DNA of 64,000 nucleotides from Prorocentrum cordatum (taxonomy: Eukaryota > Sar > Dinophyceae > Prorocentrales > Prorocentraceae). The notes beneath the pieces are model-generated. The model did no database searches. It was not told the DNA's origin and saw nothing but the letters and a program-made list of their open reading frames with translations. The stretch lies in assembly GCA_963575745.1 (NCBI GenBank), contig CAUYUJ010022392.1:904176-968175 (forward strand), read 5' to 3'. The first letter of the stretch is position 1; each line of letters starts with the position of its first letter. Below are positions 43,208 through 53,955 of this stretch, in pieces. A program made the position numbers and the translations under genes.

Positions 43208-44790
43208 CCGTCTCCCGGGGGGGGCCTCCTCCCTCTGGGGTTAGGGCTCGAGGCTGGCCGGCGCGGCCTGGGAGCCGCCGTATCCCCCTGAGTTCGGCCT
43301 GCCATGTCCCCGTCTCCTGGCGTGCCGCGGGCTGCGCTGCGCCGCGCTCAGCGCCGGGCGGCGGTCGCGCGGCTCGCCGCCGCCCTGGCTGCTGCTGGCG
43401 GCGGCCCCCCTGGCTTGGGCGCCGGCGCGGGGCGGCGGGGCCCGCCGCTGGGGGGGCGGCTGGCGCCCGCTGCTGGATCCCACTGGGGCGTGCCGGCGGC
43501 CCTTCGGACTCGCCCTCGACGTCCGAGGAGGAGTCGGAACCCGAGTCCTCGCCAGAGTCCACGTCGCCGAGGTCGTCCTCGCCGCCCTCGTTGCCCTCCT
43601 CTGGGACGTCGGGGGCGTCGAGGACGGCCGCCTCCTCGCCCCCGACCGGGATGACGAACTCCCCGTACCTAAGGTACTTCTTGCACATGAGGAAGGCGAG
43701 CGTGACTATCTTAGACTCTTCGCACCCGAAGAACTGCCGCTGGGTGTCAGACTCTTGGCTCATCGCCGCGGCCGTCTCGCCGAGCTGCTTCGCCGCCGCG
43801 GCCAAAGGTCTGGCCGCGCGGGCATGGGCCTTCCAGGCCTCGGCGGCTCTGAGGAAGGCTGCCCGCCAGCGCCGGCCTTGCTGGATCGAGTCCTGCACGC
43901 ACGAGCTCGGTGACAAGTCCAAGACGCCGTACGCCTTAACCCGACCATTGTTGATGTTTGAGCTGGCCACATAGCCGGGTCCGCATAGCGCCCCCCGTTC
44001 CTTTAGCCACCGCGGCCGCTTGCGGGAACGCTGAAATGTGCGCTCCAGGATGCTGAAGCAGTTCTTGCCGGCGAGATACCCGACCTTGAGGTACCGCCGC
44101 GACAAATCCCGTCGCGACACCTGTCTCGAGTGGGGCCTGTGTTTTTTCCTAGTCAGACGCCACAATTTGTTTAGAGCCTTGGTCGAGGCTCTCCCTCGGC
44201 CCTGGCGCTGATCCTTCAACGCCGAGTTGAGCTGTCGGAGGTTAAAGGCATCGGTCTAAACCTTGTGCTCGGGAAGGGCCTTGAGGACGGCCGCAGTGGT
44301 GTCGAGGATCCCCGTCCTAAGCTTGCGGTCGGTAGCCTCCAAGTCGAGATCGCCTAATTTGTTGCACAGTTTTTTGTGCATTCTCGATGGTTGAGTATGC
44401 CGAGGACCAGCGACAAGGTGAGCACCGACGATCCTCTCCGAGAGATTCGGTCTAGGAGTGGGTCCATACACTGCGAGGACACGTCTTTCAGCTCGTCGTT
44501 GATTTTCATATTCACGAGGATGAACTGCGCCGACCGGGCGATCGTCTGGCGCGCCCCATCGGCCGTCTCTACGTGGAGCCGGAAGGGCGGCAAGAGCGGC
44601 GCCACCTGGCTGTACAGCGCTCTTGTGTCTGCCACGTTGCTGGCCAGTCTCCGGGCACTCAGGTACTTGGCCGCCATCTCCCGGACCTCGCGCCCGTTCA
44701 ACACCCGCCAGCCTGTGTGGCGCGATGGGGTCCACTTCTCGCGGACTCGGGCACGGCACCGCCTGCTGCTCGTCCCCATCGCTGGGATGA
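43208..44790 (-). pseudogene. Coding-like locus on the minus strand, unknown family
   Basis: From about 44,779 the frame reads MGTSSRRCRARVREKW, LNGREVREMAAKYLSARRLA, TIARSAQFILVNMKINDEL and LVLGILNHRECTK. A one-base slip at a run of six T (44,370-44,375) leads to KLCNKLGDLDLEATDRKL and LDTTAAVLKALPEHKV, then TAG (44,256-44,258), and the same frame continues TDAFNLRQLNSALKDQRQ, LAGKNCFSILERTF, EESKIVTLAFLMCKKYLRYG and FVIPVGGEEAAVLDAP before an acidic, then Pro/Ala/Arg-rich tail ending at about 43,203. The texture is that of a real protein; no domain was recognised. One slip and one stop make it a decayed copy or a gene with base-calling errors. Confidence 0.4.
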
Positions 44791-44979
44791 GGCACGCCGG
44801 CGGGGGCAGGCTGCGCGGGTGGGCGGCGACCGAGGCGGGCTGCAGCGGTCGGGCGCCGCGCTAGCCCCCGGCCGCGGCCATCGCAGGAGGGGGGTCCAGG
44901 GAGGAGAGGTGCGCGCGCGGAGGGAAGTAGAGGGGGGCGCGGGCCGCTGGCTCCCGCCCGACCCCCCAGTCCTGAGCTC

Positions 44980-45345
44980 TCCTCCTCCTCCTCCTCTTCC
45001 TCCTCGTCCTCCTCTTCATCCTCCTCCACCAGCCGGCGCTGCTCTAGGCCTCCTAGATGAGGTCGGAGTAGAGGCCTCCTCTTCCTTCGCCTCCTTATCC
45101 TCCTTCTCGTCCTCGTCTTCCTCCGCCACCTCCTCCTCCTCCTCCTTCTCCTCCTCCTCCACCTCTTCCTCCTCCTCCTCCTCCTCCTCCTCCTCCTCAT
45201 CCTCCTCCCCCCTCCCTTCTCCTCTTCCTCCTCCTCCTCCTTTTCCTTCTCCTCCTCCTTTCCTCCTCCTCCTCCCTCCTCCTCCTCCTCCCTCCTCCTC
45301 CTCCTCCTCCTCCTCCTCCCCCTTCTTATCCCCTTTCTTCTCTGG
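44980..45345. repeat. Polypyrimidine (CCT)n tract
   Basis: About 365 bp dominated by CCT/CTC/TTC triplets on the plus strand. The Glu-rich minus frame is an artefact. Confidence 0.9.
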
Positions 45346-45369
45346 CAAATGGCTTACTAGATGATGTCG

Positions 45370-45560
45370 GAATAGATGGTGTCGGAGTGCCGCGCCGCGT
45401 CGCCGATGCATCGGCGATGCATAGGCGATGCGGCTCGATGCGGGCCCAATGTTCTCCACGCCGACGTTGCGGACTTACCGCCGACGTCGCCTGTCCATGG
45501 CCGATGCATCGCCGGTGCGTCGGCCATGCATCGCCGATGCGTCAGCGATGTGGCGAGATC
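45370..45560. repeat. GATGCATCGGC-type repeat
   Basis: GCCGATGCATCGGCGATGCA and variants repeat roughly every 10-14 bp in patches; the ATGCAT core is self-complementary. Confidence 0.75.
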
Positions 45561-46044
45561 CTCCGACCTCATCTTTTCGGAACCCATCTAGGAGGCATCT
45601 AGCTGCGGCCCTGGGGTTCAGAGCGAGGGACCCTCCGACTGCACGTATAACCCAGACCCCCTCGCGTTGTGACAAGTCAGGACGGGAGGGTTTTAGCTAT
45701 TTTCGGCCTCCAGGGGCCTTCGCCGGGACTGGGGGTGGTCAGAAAACGATTCTGGATGAGGAAGCGGTCCGTGGGAACGGGTCGAGATGTCTGCGGGGGC
45801 CCATATTGACACAATCACGACCTCGGATCTCTGGGTGCGAGAGACCTTCCGCTGGAGTGACCTTTGGCGCGGGCCAAATGAGACCCGCCCGATCGCTGAA
45901 TGTGACGCGATAGCACCGGCTTGCGCGCCTGGGGTTGCCCCCAAAAGGGCCCACCTGGGCCGCGCACTGAAGGTCATTCTGCGCCTTGGCCACGGAAGGG
46001 CGGAGGGCGTTGAACGAGGCGAGACTTTTGTCCCCGGGCTCCCA
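45561..46044. other. No gene recognised
   Basis: Both strands carry short open frames without motifs. Confidence 0.4.
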
Positions 46045-46265
46045 AACCACGCGTGAGCATTACAGACACAGCACGTGCACGGCAGACCACGCAGGAGCAA
46101 TGTAGAGCGCACAGCAGCACGGCAGATCACAGAGGAGCACGAGGAGACCACACAGCACCACGGCAGACCATGCGTGAGCACGGCAGACCACGAATGTGTA
46201 CGGCAGACCACACAGGGGCACGGCAGACCACAGAGGAGCACGCAACAGCACGGCAGATTACGGTT
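46045..46265. repeat. ~20-bp minisatellite (CACGGCAGACCACACAGGAG)
   Basis: The core CACGGCAGACCA occurs repeatedly at about 20-30-bp spacing. Confidence 0.8.
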
Positions 46266-46597
46266 GGACGTCGCTCGCGCCCAGGGTGTTGTTGCGACAT
46301 CTTTTCCATAGCTGTTTTGGCCCCAGTGCGTTTCGCGCTTGTAAGGAGGGCGCCCGCGCGGCGATGAGTGATAGGCTGTGGCCCTGTCCGTTGCGCGGTC
46401 GGCCTTCGTGCGGTTGCGGGAATATCTGCGGGGCGTGCGCGCCATGAGCGCCTCTGCAGACGGGCTCCAGGGCTACTCCAGGACTGCAGCAGGCAGTCGA
46501 TGAGCGGGCTCGTGGTCTCGAACATTCGCGTGAGTCACCCAGACGTGGAGTAGGCGGCTTCGGTTTAACTGGCGGCCGAGGAGAGTCAGCATCGTCA

Positions 46598-47053
46598 GTG
46601 CCGTTTGTTTTATTGAACGACGTTCGCGTTGTGCCTGTCGGCGGTTCGACCATGGACGTTGTCGCCGACGGCGCCGGCAACCGGCTCGCCGAGCTCGACG
46701 GCGGGGCCGTTTCTACTGCGCTGCCTGGCGCCGCCCGCGCGCCGCTCGCTGGTGACGGGCCGCCAAGGCGCGCGGAGGGGGCGGGCGCGGGCGCCGTGAG
46801 CGGCGCGCGTCAGGGCAGCGCGGGGATGCAACTGGACGTCCATGTGGCGGGCCCGGTCGAGTGCAACATTGACCAGTCGGATGAAACTCTGGCCCAATGC
46901 GCGCCCACGCAGGTCGACACGCCTACCCAGCGTTCTCAGCTCATGTTGATCGAGAGCTTGACGCCCTGCTCGGAAACGTACGCGCAGGCTGCTGCGAGGC
47001 TGCTGTTGCCGACGCAGCCTGGGCCGCATCGGCGCTCTCCTTATCCTTACTAG
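46598..47053 (+). CDS. Unassigned G+C-rich open frame (doubtful)
   Basis: A frame of 151 codons including FVLLNDVRVVPVGGSTMDVV and MLIESLTPCSETYAQAAARL. The opposite strand is open too. No domain was recognised; 46,266-46,597 holds nothing supported. Confidence 0.12.
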   Translation: MPFVLLNDVRVVPVGGSTMDVVADGAGNRLAELDGGAVSTALPGAARAPLAGDGPPRRAEGAGAGAVSGARQGSAGMQLDVHVAGPVECNIDQSDETLAQCAPTQVDTPTQRSQLMLIESLTPCSETYAQAAARLLLPTQPGPHRRSPYPY

Positions 47054-47091
47054 CTCGGCGGTGGTGTTCGCATTGCAAAGCAGGCCGCGTG

Positions 47092-47745
47092 GAGGAGGAG
47101 GATGAGGAGGAGGAGGAGGAAGAGGAGGAGGAGGAGGGGGAGGGGGACACCAGGACGAACGCTGTCAGGAGGACCGCCACGACGAGCACTTCGTTTTGTT
47201 CTCGCTTCCTGTCGTTTGTGTTTCGCCGTCGTTTCCGCCCTCGTTTTCGCCTTCGTTCTCGCCGTCATGCCGCTTTCCTTTCGCTTTCGTTTCCGCTTTC
47301 GTTCTCGGCTTCATTTCGTTTCGCCATCGTTTGTGTTTCGCCCTCATCTTCGTTCTCGCCTTCGTTTCGCTTTGATTCCTGTCTCGCTCTGCCTTTGCGT
47401 TCGCCTTCGTTTCGTTGTCGTTTCGCCTTCGTTTTCGATATCGCGTTCGCTTTAACTCTCGTCTTCGTTTCGTTGTCGTTTCTCTTTCGTTTCCGCTCTC
47501 GTTCTCGCTTCCGTTCTCGCCATCGTTTCGTCTTCGTTTGTCTTTGTGTCAGCCCTCGTTTCCGGCTTTCGTCGTTTCCGCTCTCGTTTTCGCCATCGCT
47601 CTCGCCTTCGTTCCACCGTCGTTTTGTGCTCGTGTCAGTCTCGTTCTCGCCTTCGTTTCGCCTTCTTTTGGTCCTCGTTTCTCTTTTCGTTCCGCCTTCG
47701 TTCTCGCCTTCGTTCCGCCCGGTTCCACCAAGACCAAGTGCGTCT
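47092..47745. repeat. (GGA)n tract and TTCGCC/TTCGTT hexamer-like repeat
   Basis: A purine tract (47,092-47,148) is followed by about 560 bp in which TCGTTTC and TCGCCTTCG units alternate. Confidence 0.85.
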
Positions 47746-47769
47746 TGGCCCATCGAGACCGCAGGTCTC

Positions 47770-48770
47770 GGCAAATCACCCACATTTCCCCAAACCAAGC
47801 GAGTGTTCCCAAAACAAGCCACCAAGCTTTCCCAAACCAATCGGGTCTTCTCGAACCACGACCCCGGGTCTTCCCAAACCAACCAGGTCTTCCTAAACCA
47901 ACCGCGTTTTCCCAAACCACAACCCCAGGTCTTCCCAAACCAACCGGGTCTTCCCAAACCAAGCAGGCCTTCCAAAACCCCAACGGCCGGGTCTTCCCAA
48001 ACCAACCAGGCTTTCCCAAACCAACCGGGCCTTCCCAAACCACAGCCACGTGCTTTCCCAAACCAACTGGGTTATCCCAAACCACACGGCCAAGTCTTCC
48101 CAAACCAACTGGGTCTTCCCAAACCAACCGGGTCTTCCCAAACCAAATGGGTCATCCCAAACCAACCGGGCTATCCCAAACCAACCGGGTCTTCCCAAAC
48201 CAAGCAAGCCTTCCAAAACCACAACGGCCGGGTCTTCCCAAACCAACCGGGTCTTCCCGAACCGCTGCCACGTGCCTTCCCAAACCAACCGGGCTATCCC
48301 AAACCAAACGGCCAAGTCTTCCCAAACCAACTGGGTCTTCCCAAACCAAATGGGTCATCCCAAACCAACCGGGCTATCCCAAACCAACCGGGTCTTCCCG
48401 AACCAAATGGCCGGGTCTTCCCAAACCAAACGGGCCATCCCAAACCAACCGGGTCTTCCCAAACGGGCCTTCCAAACCAACAAACCGGGCCATCGCAAAC
48501 CAACTGGGTCTTCCCTAACCAGCCGGGTATTCCCAAACCAAACCGGGTTTCCTCAACCGGAACCCCGGGTCATCCCAAACCAAGCGGGTCTTCCCAAAGA
48601 AACCGGGACATCCCAAACCGAAGCCCCAGGTCTTCCCAAACCAACCGGGTCTTCCCAAACCAAACCGGGCCTCCTCAAACCAAACCAGGTCTTCCCAAAC
48701 CAAGGCCAGGTCTTCCCAAACCAACCAGGTCTTCCCAAACCCCAAGGCCAGGGCCACCCTAGCCAAAGTT
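47770..48770. repeat. ~18-bp minisatellite (GGTCTTCCCAAACCAACC)
   Basis: About 1 kb of CTTCCCAAACCAAC units with variable insertions. Three frames stay open, up to 621 codons when joined to the preceding hexamer repeat. The unit is not a telomere repeat. Confidence 0.95.
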
Positions 48771-48789
48771 TGGTTTGGGAAAGCCCGTT

Positions 48790-49395
48790 TGGTTTGGGAA
48801 AGACGCCCCTCCCGGGGGGCCCCTCTTGGGGCCCCCTTGGAGCCCTCTGGGGCCCCCTTGGAGCCCTGGGGGGCCTCCTAAAGGGCCCCCGGAAGATTCC
48901 AGGAAGGCCCCAAGAAAGGCCCCAAGAGGGCCACCCTGCTGTCAAGATGGCGGCCCTCGTCCTTGACAGCAGGGGTGCTCCTCTCGAGGCCCTCTTGAAA
49001 CCCTCTTGGGGCCTTCTGGGAGCCCTGGGAGGCTTCATGATGCGTCCCAAGAAGGCTCCAGGAGGGCCCCAAGAAAATAAAGGCCCCAAGATGGCGCCCC
49101 TGCTGTCAAGATGGCGGCCCCCGTCCTTGACAGCAGGGGGGCTCCTCTCGTGGCCCTCTTGGAGCCCTCTTGGGGCATTCTTGGAGCCCTGGGGGGCCTC
49201 CTAAAGGGCCACCAAAAGATTCCAGGAGGGTCTCAAGAAAGGCCAAAAGAGGGTCCCCCTGCTGTCAAGATGGCGGCCCTCGTCCTTGACAGCATGGGGG
49301 CTCCTCTCGGGGCCCTCTTGGAGCCCTCTTGGTGCCTTCTTGGAGGTCCCAAGAAAACTCCAGGAGGGCCCCAAGAAAGGCCCCGAGAGGGAGCC
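48790..49395. repeat. ~160-bp tandem repeat carrying a perfect hairpin
   Basis: TGCTGTCAAG, a 15-nt spacer and CTTGACAGCA form a 10-bp inverted repeat at 48,937-48,971, 49,101-49,135 and 49,260-49,294 (spacings 164 and 159). The rest of each unit is GGCCCTCTTGGAGCCCTC-type sequence. Confidence 0.85.
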
Positions 49396-49406
49396 AATCG
49401 CAATGG

Positions 49407-49425
49407 CTTGAGCCAGGGGCTACGG
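49407..49425 (-). other. Spliced-leader-like sequence (degenerate, minus strand)
   Basis: Read on the minus strand: CCGTAGCC, then CC, then TGGCTCAAG. The first eight and last nine bases equal the ends of the dinoflagellate spliced leader; the central ATTT is replaced by CC. The next minus-strand bases, CCATTGCGATTGGCTC, resemble a second leader lacking its first six bases, as in tandem relic leaders. No GT donor follows, so it is not an SL RNA gene. Confidence 0.45.
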
Positions 49426-49514
49426 ACTCCTCCCCCCATATCTCTTTCGTCCTGCTGCACCCGCCGTAACTGTAGGATATCATTCCGTACGAACCCATCG
49501 GATCCCACCGTCTG

Positions 49515-51257
49515 TTGCCGTTTCGGGTCGTACTGCAGTCGCTTGCTGGACGGGCGCTGCGGTCATATTCTATTCTGGCTGCCCGTCCCCATCGGGCCCC
49601 AGCTGCGGGGCCCCGGATGCCCCTCACATGCGAATCGGTTCAGTCATCTCTGATGTGGGCGATCCACGGCAAAGATGAAGCCGATGCTCTGCGCGGCCGC
49701 ATGGCTGATGGCACCGACGGGCACCGCATGCAGCGCCTCCTCACGGTATCGTCGGGCTGCTCAGGGATTATGACTTTCGACTTGTCTGCGAGGGTTGTTG
49801 GGACCATTTTGGGGTACTCGGTCGCGTCCGATTGGGTTGTCGAGAAGGACGGGACGGCCATGGAGGAAATGCTTCATAATGGACCTCATGCCCCATGCCA
49901 TGCTTTTCATGACTGGTGCGAAGTACTAACACCTCGCGTCCGAGACCAGCTGTCAAAACTTCCGCTGACAGATGTCGACGCCAGGAGACGATTGATTCGA
50001 TCAAACTCAACTCGGACCAAGAGGCTCTGGTGTTTGAAATGCGGGGGCTACTGCAGTTTATCTCGCACCCATGTCCAGTGCAGTGGGTTCCCATGCGTGC
50101 ATGATTCCACTTTCGGCAGCCACGGCTCTCGAGAAGGAGAATGCTACAATGTACTATGGATAGGATTGCGGCAGCGACGTGATCTCTTGGACTGGCCGAT
50201 TCAAAACGGGCGCCAAACATCATTGCGATTGAACCTGCTCTTTGGGCGAGCCCCCTCCCCCTCTCCTGCTCCTGGGCCCCATGTCCTTGTACTCCCCGTT
50301 CTCCCCCTTGCCTCTAATGCTCCTCCTCCTGGTAATTTCGATCGGCTGTTCAAAGATGTGGGCCCTGAGGGATGGGGCCCCAGGGTTAGGGATGTGCCTC
50401 GGGATGGGTGTACTTTATTGAAGGCCCTTCGTTCTTAGACCGCATCACTCAGGGCCACATCTTTCAACCGCCGACCCGAGGAACCCACGGTGATCTTCGA
50501 GTGCGTTCCGCAGCAAGGCGATGACGAGTACCAGCGGGGCTCTCGGGGGACACTGCTCGCTCGAACGCGTGACTCTGAACGACTGCGATAAAATGAGGAA
50601 TTGGCAGAAGAGTACGAGTGGGCAGCTTCGAGAACAGACGTGAAAGCGAGGCACCGAGCAGGCGACGCGTTCAACGACCCGCACGGCTCGTGGGAGTATG
50701 CTTTGACTTTGACCGAACGTGAGCGGCTCGAACAGTTCTCGAAGCAGCTGCCCGGCCGCAATTGGGATCTGGGGCAAACCATCAAGAAGCAAGTGAACAG
50801 CCCAGTCACGGGCCCCTTACATCTCTGCGCAGGGGGATTGGGATCACGTGGATGGCTGAGCTCAAGAGGTGGCTGACACCAGTCGAGACGTTTTCTGTCA
50901 ATGGGCTTCCCAGGGACCCCAGAAGCTGTTAGGATGTATCACGGTGTTGGCTGCCAACTCACCAGGGGTTCTACCAACTCTTTTCCTTATCGCACGCGGA
51001 ACTCTATGCTCTGCGAGCTAGGCAATGCAATGCACGTTAATTCAATCGGGTCAGTTGTGTTCGCCATTGTTTGTCGTTGTCGATGGTTGCTGGTAGTGCA
51101 CTTGCCGGAGCAGTCTGGTGACGTCGCATTCCTGGCTGCCCCTTGCCCGCGCATCGACTATGCATTGACCCCTGCTTCGGTTCCAGAGGAGGCCGAGGCA
51201 GCTGCCGAAGTCGCCAGGAAGCGCGCTCGGGCGATCAAGCGCCAGAGGTCCGTGTGA
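49515..51257 (+). pseudogene. Cytosine-5 DNA methyltransferase-like frame with three in-frame stops
   Basis: One plus frame runs about 580 codons and carries, in the canonical order, a motif I-like block SSGCSGIMTFDLSARV (49,748), a motif IV-like PC block CSGFPCVHDSTFGSHG (50,079), a motif VI-like IFECVPQ (about 50,492) and, near the end, FLSMGFP followed by a motif X-like LGNAMHVNSIG (51,019). Enzymes of this class methylate cytosine in DNA through a Cys nucleophile in the PC motif. The frame is broken by TAG (50,436), TAA (50,589) and TGA (50,874) but not by frameshifts. A C-rich stretch (50,250-50,340) could be an intron. The first in-frame ATG is at 49,617. Dinoflagellates are reported to carry such domains in retrotransposons, so this may be element-derived. 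Confidence 0.55.
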
Positions 51258-51574
51258 GTGAGCCCTCGGCCCCAAACGTGGACGAGGCCCACCAGTGAGG
51301 AGTTGAGTGGATGGAGAAATGCCGATGCGAATAGGAGGAGGGCGGCGGGTGGGAGAAGGAGCGGAGGAGGGCGGCGATAGGGAGGATAGTGCTTCGCTTG
51401 GAGGTGGCTGGCGGGCAATACAGGTCTGCTGGCTGCCCTGGAACGCTCGGCTTTCGGATCGTGCGTCCTAGTCTAGACAAGTCGGTTGGCCCCCCGCCTT
51501 GGCAACTGACAAGGAAAGTGCACCTCTATCCAGCCCTCATTCAACGCGTTTCCATCAGTCGGCTGCGCCGTCTG

Positions 51575-51790
51575 TCCATCCCTCCTCCTCCCCTCCCCTG
51601 CTTTGTCTCCTTCCACCTCCTCCTCTATCTCTCATCTCTCCTTCCTTCTCCGTCTTCTCCTCCTCCATCTCTCATCTCTCCTCCTCCCCTCCTCCCCTTC
51701 TCCTTTTCTCCCTCCTTTTCCTCCTCATCTTCCCGACCTCTATCCCTTCCTCTCGTCCGTCTCCTGATCCTCGTCCTCCTTCGCCGCTGA
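51575..51790. repeat. Polypyrimidine tract
   Basis: CT-rich on the plus strand; a short (GGAGGT)n run follows at 51,932-51,960. Confidence 0.85.
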
Positions 51791-51992
51791 TGCGTGCTGC
51801 CCTTCTCGGCCCCTGCTCGTTGCTGGAGCCCCCCGCCCGCCAGGTCTCGGCCGTGACGCAGCTGCGGCGGCCTCGACGTCGTCGGACCCGGTCGCCGCGC
51901 TGACCGCCAGCCTTAAGGCTGCGGGAGACGGGGGTGGAGGTGGAGGTGGAGGTGGAGGAGGCCACGCTTTTGGACTTCCAATGTCGAAGTGA

Positions 51993-52087
51993 AACGCCTG
52001 ACGTTTGAGCAGGCGTTGTCCTTCCTCGAGGCGGGTCAGTCTTCAAACGTCCGCTAGCGAACGTTTGGTCGGCTGCTGACCCGCCTC
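51993..52087. other. Two adjacent perfect hairpins
   Basis: AACGCCTG and CAGGCGTT form an 8-bp stem with a 9-nt loop (51,993-52,017). GAGGCGGGTCAG and CTGACCCGCCTC form a 12-bp outer stem (52,028-52,087) enclosing CAAACGT and ACGTTTG. Function unknown. Confidence 0.7.
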
Positions 52088-52228
52088 TTGGGGGCTCCAC
52101 GCGAGCTCGAATGTCAGGGCGCAGACATTCCACATCGCGCCCTTTACTTACTGCCGTGATCCCTTGATCCAGCTCTTGCCCACTACCAGGTGGTTGGCCT
52201 CAAAAAGCTTCAGGTGGCAGGAGAGTTT

Positions 52229-52590
52229 TTCAGAACCATTCTGTGGCGTTGGGTCCTCGTTATGAAGAGACAGCGCCCCGCGTCTCACCTCCTCCTCCTC
52301 CTCCTCCTCCTCATCCTCCTCCTCCTCCCGCTGCCCCCTCCCTCCTCCCCCTCCTCCCTCCTCCCGCTCCTGCGTCTGCTCGCCGCATGTCCACCATGTC
52401 GGAGCACCCCTCGCGAGGATCGTGGCCCTATAGGGAGCTCCACCGAAGGCCCCAGCGGCAGGGTTTGCATGCGCCCCCCCGCCCATTTCGGCACACCTTC
52501 ACGAGGGTCGTGGCCCCATAGGGGGTTCCACCGAGAGCGGTACGCACAACGCGGTACTCACAGCTGCATGTGGTTGGTGTTTGCGGGCCG
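52229..52590 (-). mobile_element. Composite non-autonomous mobile element, copy E (short, degenerate)
   Basis: Minus-oriented: TTCAGAACCATTCTGTGGCG, then GGGTCCTCGTTATGAAGAGA, a polypyrimidine tract, about two monomers of the D type (GAGGATCGTGGCCC), and the end module ACTCACAGCTGCATGTGGTT. The outermost bases have diverged, so the right boundary is uncertain by several bases. Confidence 0.7.
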
Positions 52591-53215
52591 ACATTAGGAA
52601 TTAGCCTTCATTTCTTGCTTGAATGGCCTGTATTGGCCTTCTGTCGGCTCTCGAGGCTTGGCCCCCCCCCCTCTCCCGATAGGCTGGGGCCACTGACCAA
52701 TTTGGGTCGCCCGGCGCCTTCGACGGCGGCCTCTCCAGCTACGAGAGCCTCCACCCGGGCAAGGACGGCGCCGTGCTGCGCGCGCAGGCGCCGCCATTGG
52801 GCGGCCCAGGGGCGGGCTCTGGTGCGAGCCGAGCGAAGGGGCCGGGAGCGAGGAGAGGCGGTCCCCCGCGGCTGCTCTGGATGATGCCAGACAGCACAGA
52901 GGGGTCGGTTGCGAGGCCCTGACGAAGGGCCCAAGGGGCCCCAATCAATTTCAGTAGGCTTTGAAACGGGTGCGAGACGGACCCGTGAAGGGCCAGCGCG
53001 CGTTCAGACGGACGCGGTCATCTGAATTTTGTTTTCGCGGTTCTGAGCTGGCCCTGAGACCCCTGGGAGGCGCCGAGCCATTTCGCAGATGGCCCTGGCC
53101 CTGAAGCGCATCAGAGGCCCTCGAAAGCCACCCAGCCCAAAGGAGGCCCTCAAATGCCTAACCCAACCGCTGCCGATATCACGGTTATGGCCGTCTGAAC
53201 ATTTGAAACCGTTTC
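52591..53215. other. No gene recognised
   Basis: G+C-rich; several short frames without motifs. Confidence 0.4.
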
Positions 53216-53217
53216 GC

Positions 53218-53510
53218 CTTCCCAGTATGCGGGCTTGGATCAAGATACTCGGACTGAGGCTTGTTCACATTCGAGGCATCCTGATCCACCCAGTGCGGGC
53301 ATGTGTCAAGATGCTCGGAATGAGTTCACATTCCAGGACACGGTAGTGGACTGAGGCGTTTCCCGCGTTCCAGGTATCTTGATCCACCCCCGTCGGTCCT
53401 GAGATACTCAGATCTAGGCGTTTCACATTCCAGTTATCTGGAGTCCTTTTGGGCTAGGCCGTCGTCTCATTCCAAGTGTGTTGGTTCACGCGCTGCGGGT
53501 TTGGATCAGG
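53218..53510. repeat. Degenerate ~60-bp tandem repeat
   Basis: GGATCAAGATACTCGGACTG, GTGTCAAGATGCTCGGAATG and GGATCAGGATACTCGGACTG recur with interleaved CACATTCCAGG phrases. Confidence 0.6.
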
Positions 53511-53604
53511 ATACTCGGACTGAACACACACACCCCAAGATCCCAGGTAACGAAACATGTTCAGATGGCCGCCACCGTGATACCGGTCGGCTGAAAGCGC
53601 CAGA

Positions 53605-53955
53605 GCCACCCTCTGCAGTTCAATGCTGACTACGTCCTCCCGTGGCCAGGAACGACTCAACCCTTCTTGCACGAGGACGGGACCAAAGTGTTTGTGCGGG
53701 ACAGGATCAACAACCGCTAGCAGAGGGCGACCAGGCGCTATTACAAAAAGCTCGGCCTGGCGAAGGGGGAGAACTGGGAGGACCGCGCAGGGGACATCAT
53801 GGTCGTCCCAGACCAGCTGGACCCGCGGAAATGGCAGCTCCACGTGCTGTGTGTGTGTGTGTGTGTGTGTGGGTGGGGGGGGGGCGACGCTCATCGAAGC
53901 GTGCTATGATATGATCCAGCAAGTGGAGGACACGAAGCAGCCCAACGAGTAGGTC
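53605..53955 (+). pseudogene. Coding-like fragment with an in-frame TAG, unknown family
   Basis: The plus frame reads LQFNADYVLPWPGTTQPFLH, TKVFVRDRINNR, TAG (53,718-53,720), QRATRRYYKKLGLAKGENWE and DQLDPRKWQLHV up to a (GT)n run (53,846-53,872). After the run, ATLIEACYDMIQQVEDTKQP ends at a TAG. The (GT)n run could lie in an intron. The texture is protein-like; no domain was recognised. Confidence 0.3.

Noticed and set aside
46897-48762. 621-codon plus-strand frame
   Set aside because: Reads through the TTCGCC repeat and the 18-bp minisatellite; no unique protein sequence.
47770-48770. Telomere-like GGTTTGGG units
   Set aside because: The unit is about 18 bp with AAGACC spacers, internal to the contig, and does not match the TTTAGGG-type telomere of this group.
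51993-52087. Integron attC-like site
   Set aside because: Hairpin shape alone; no integrase, no cassette, no conserved core sites.
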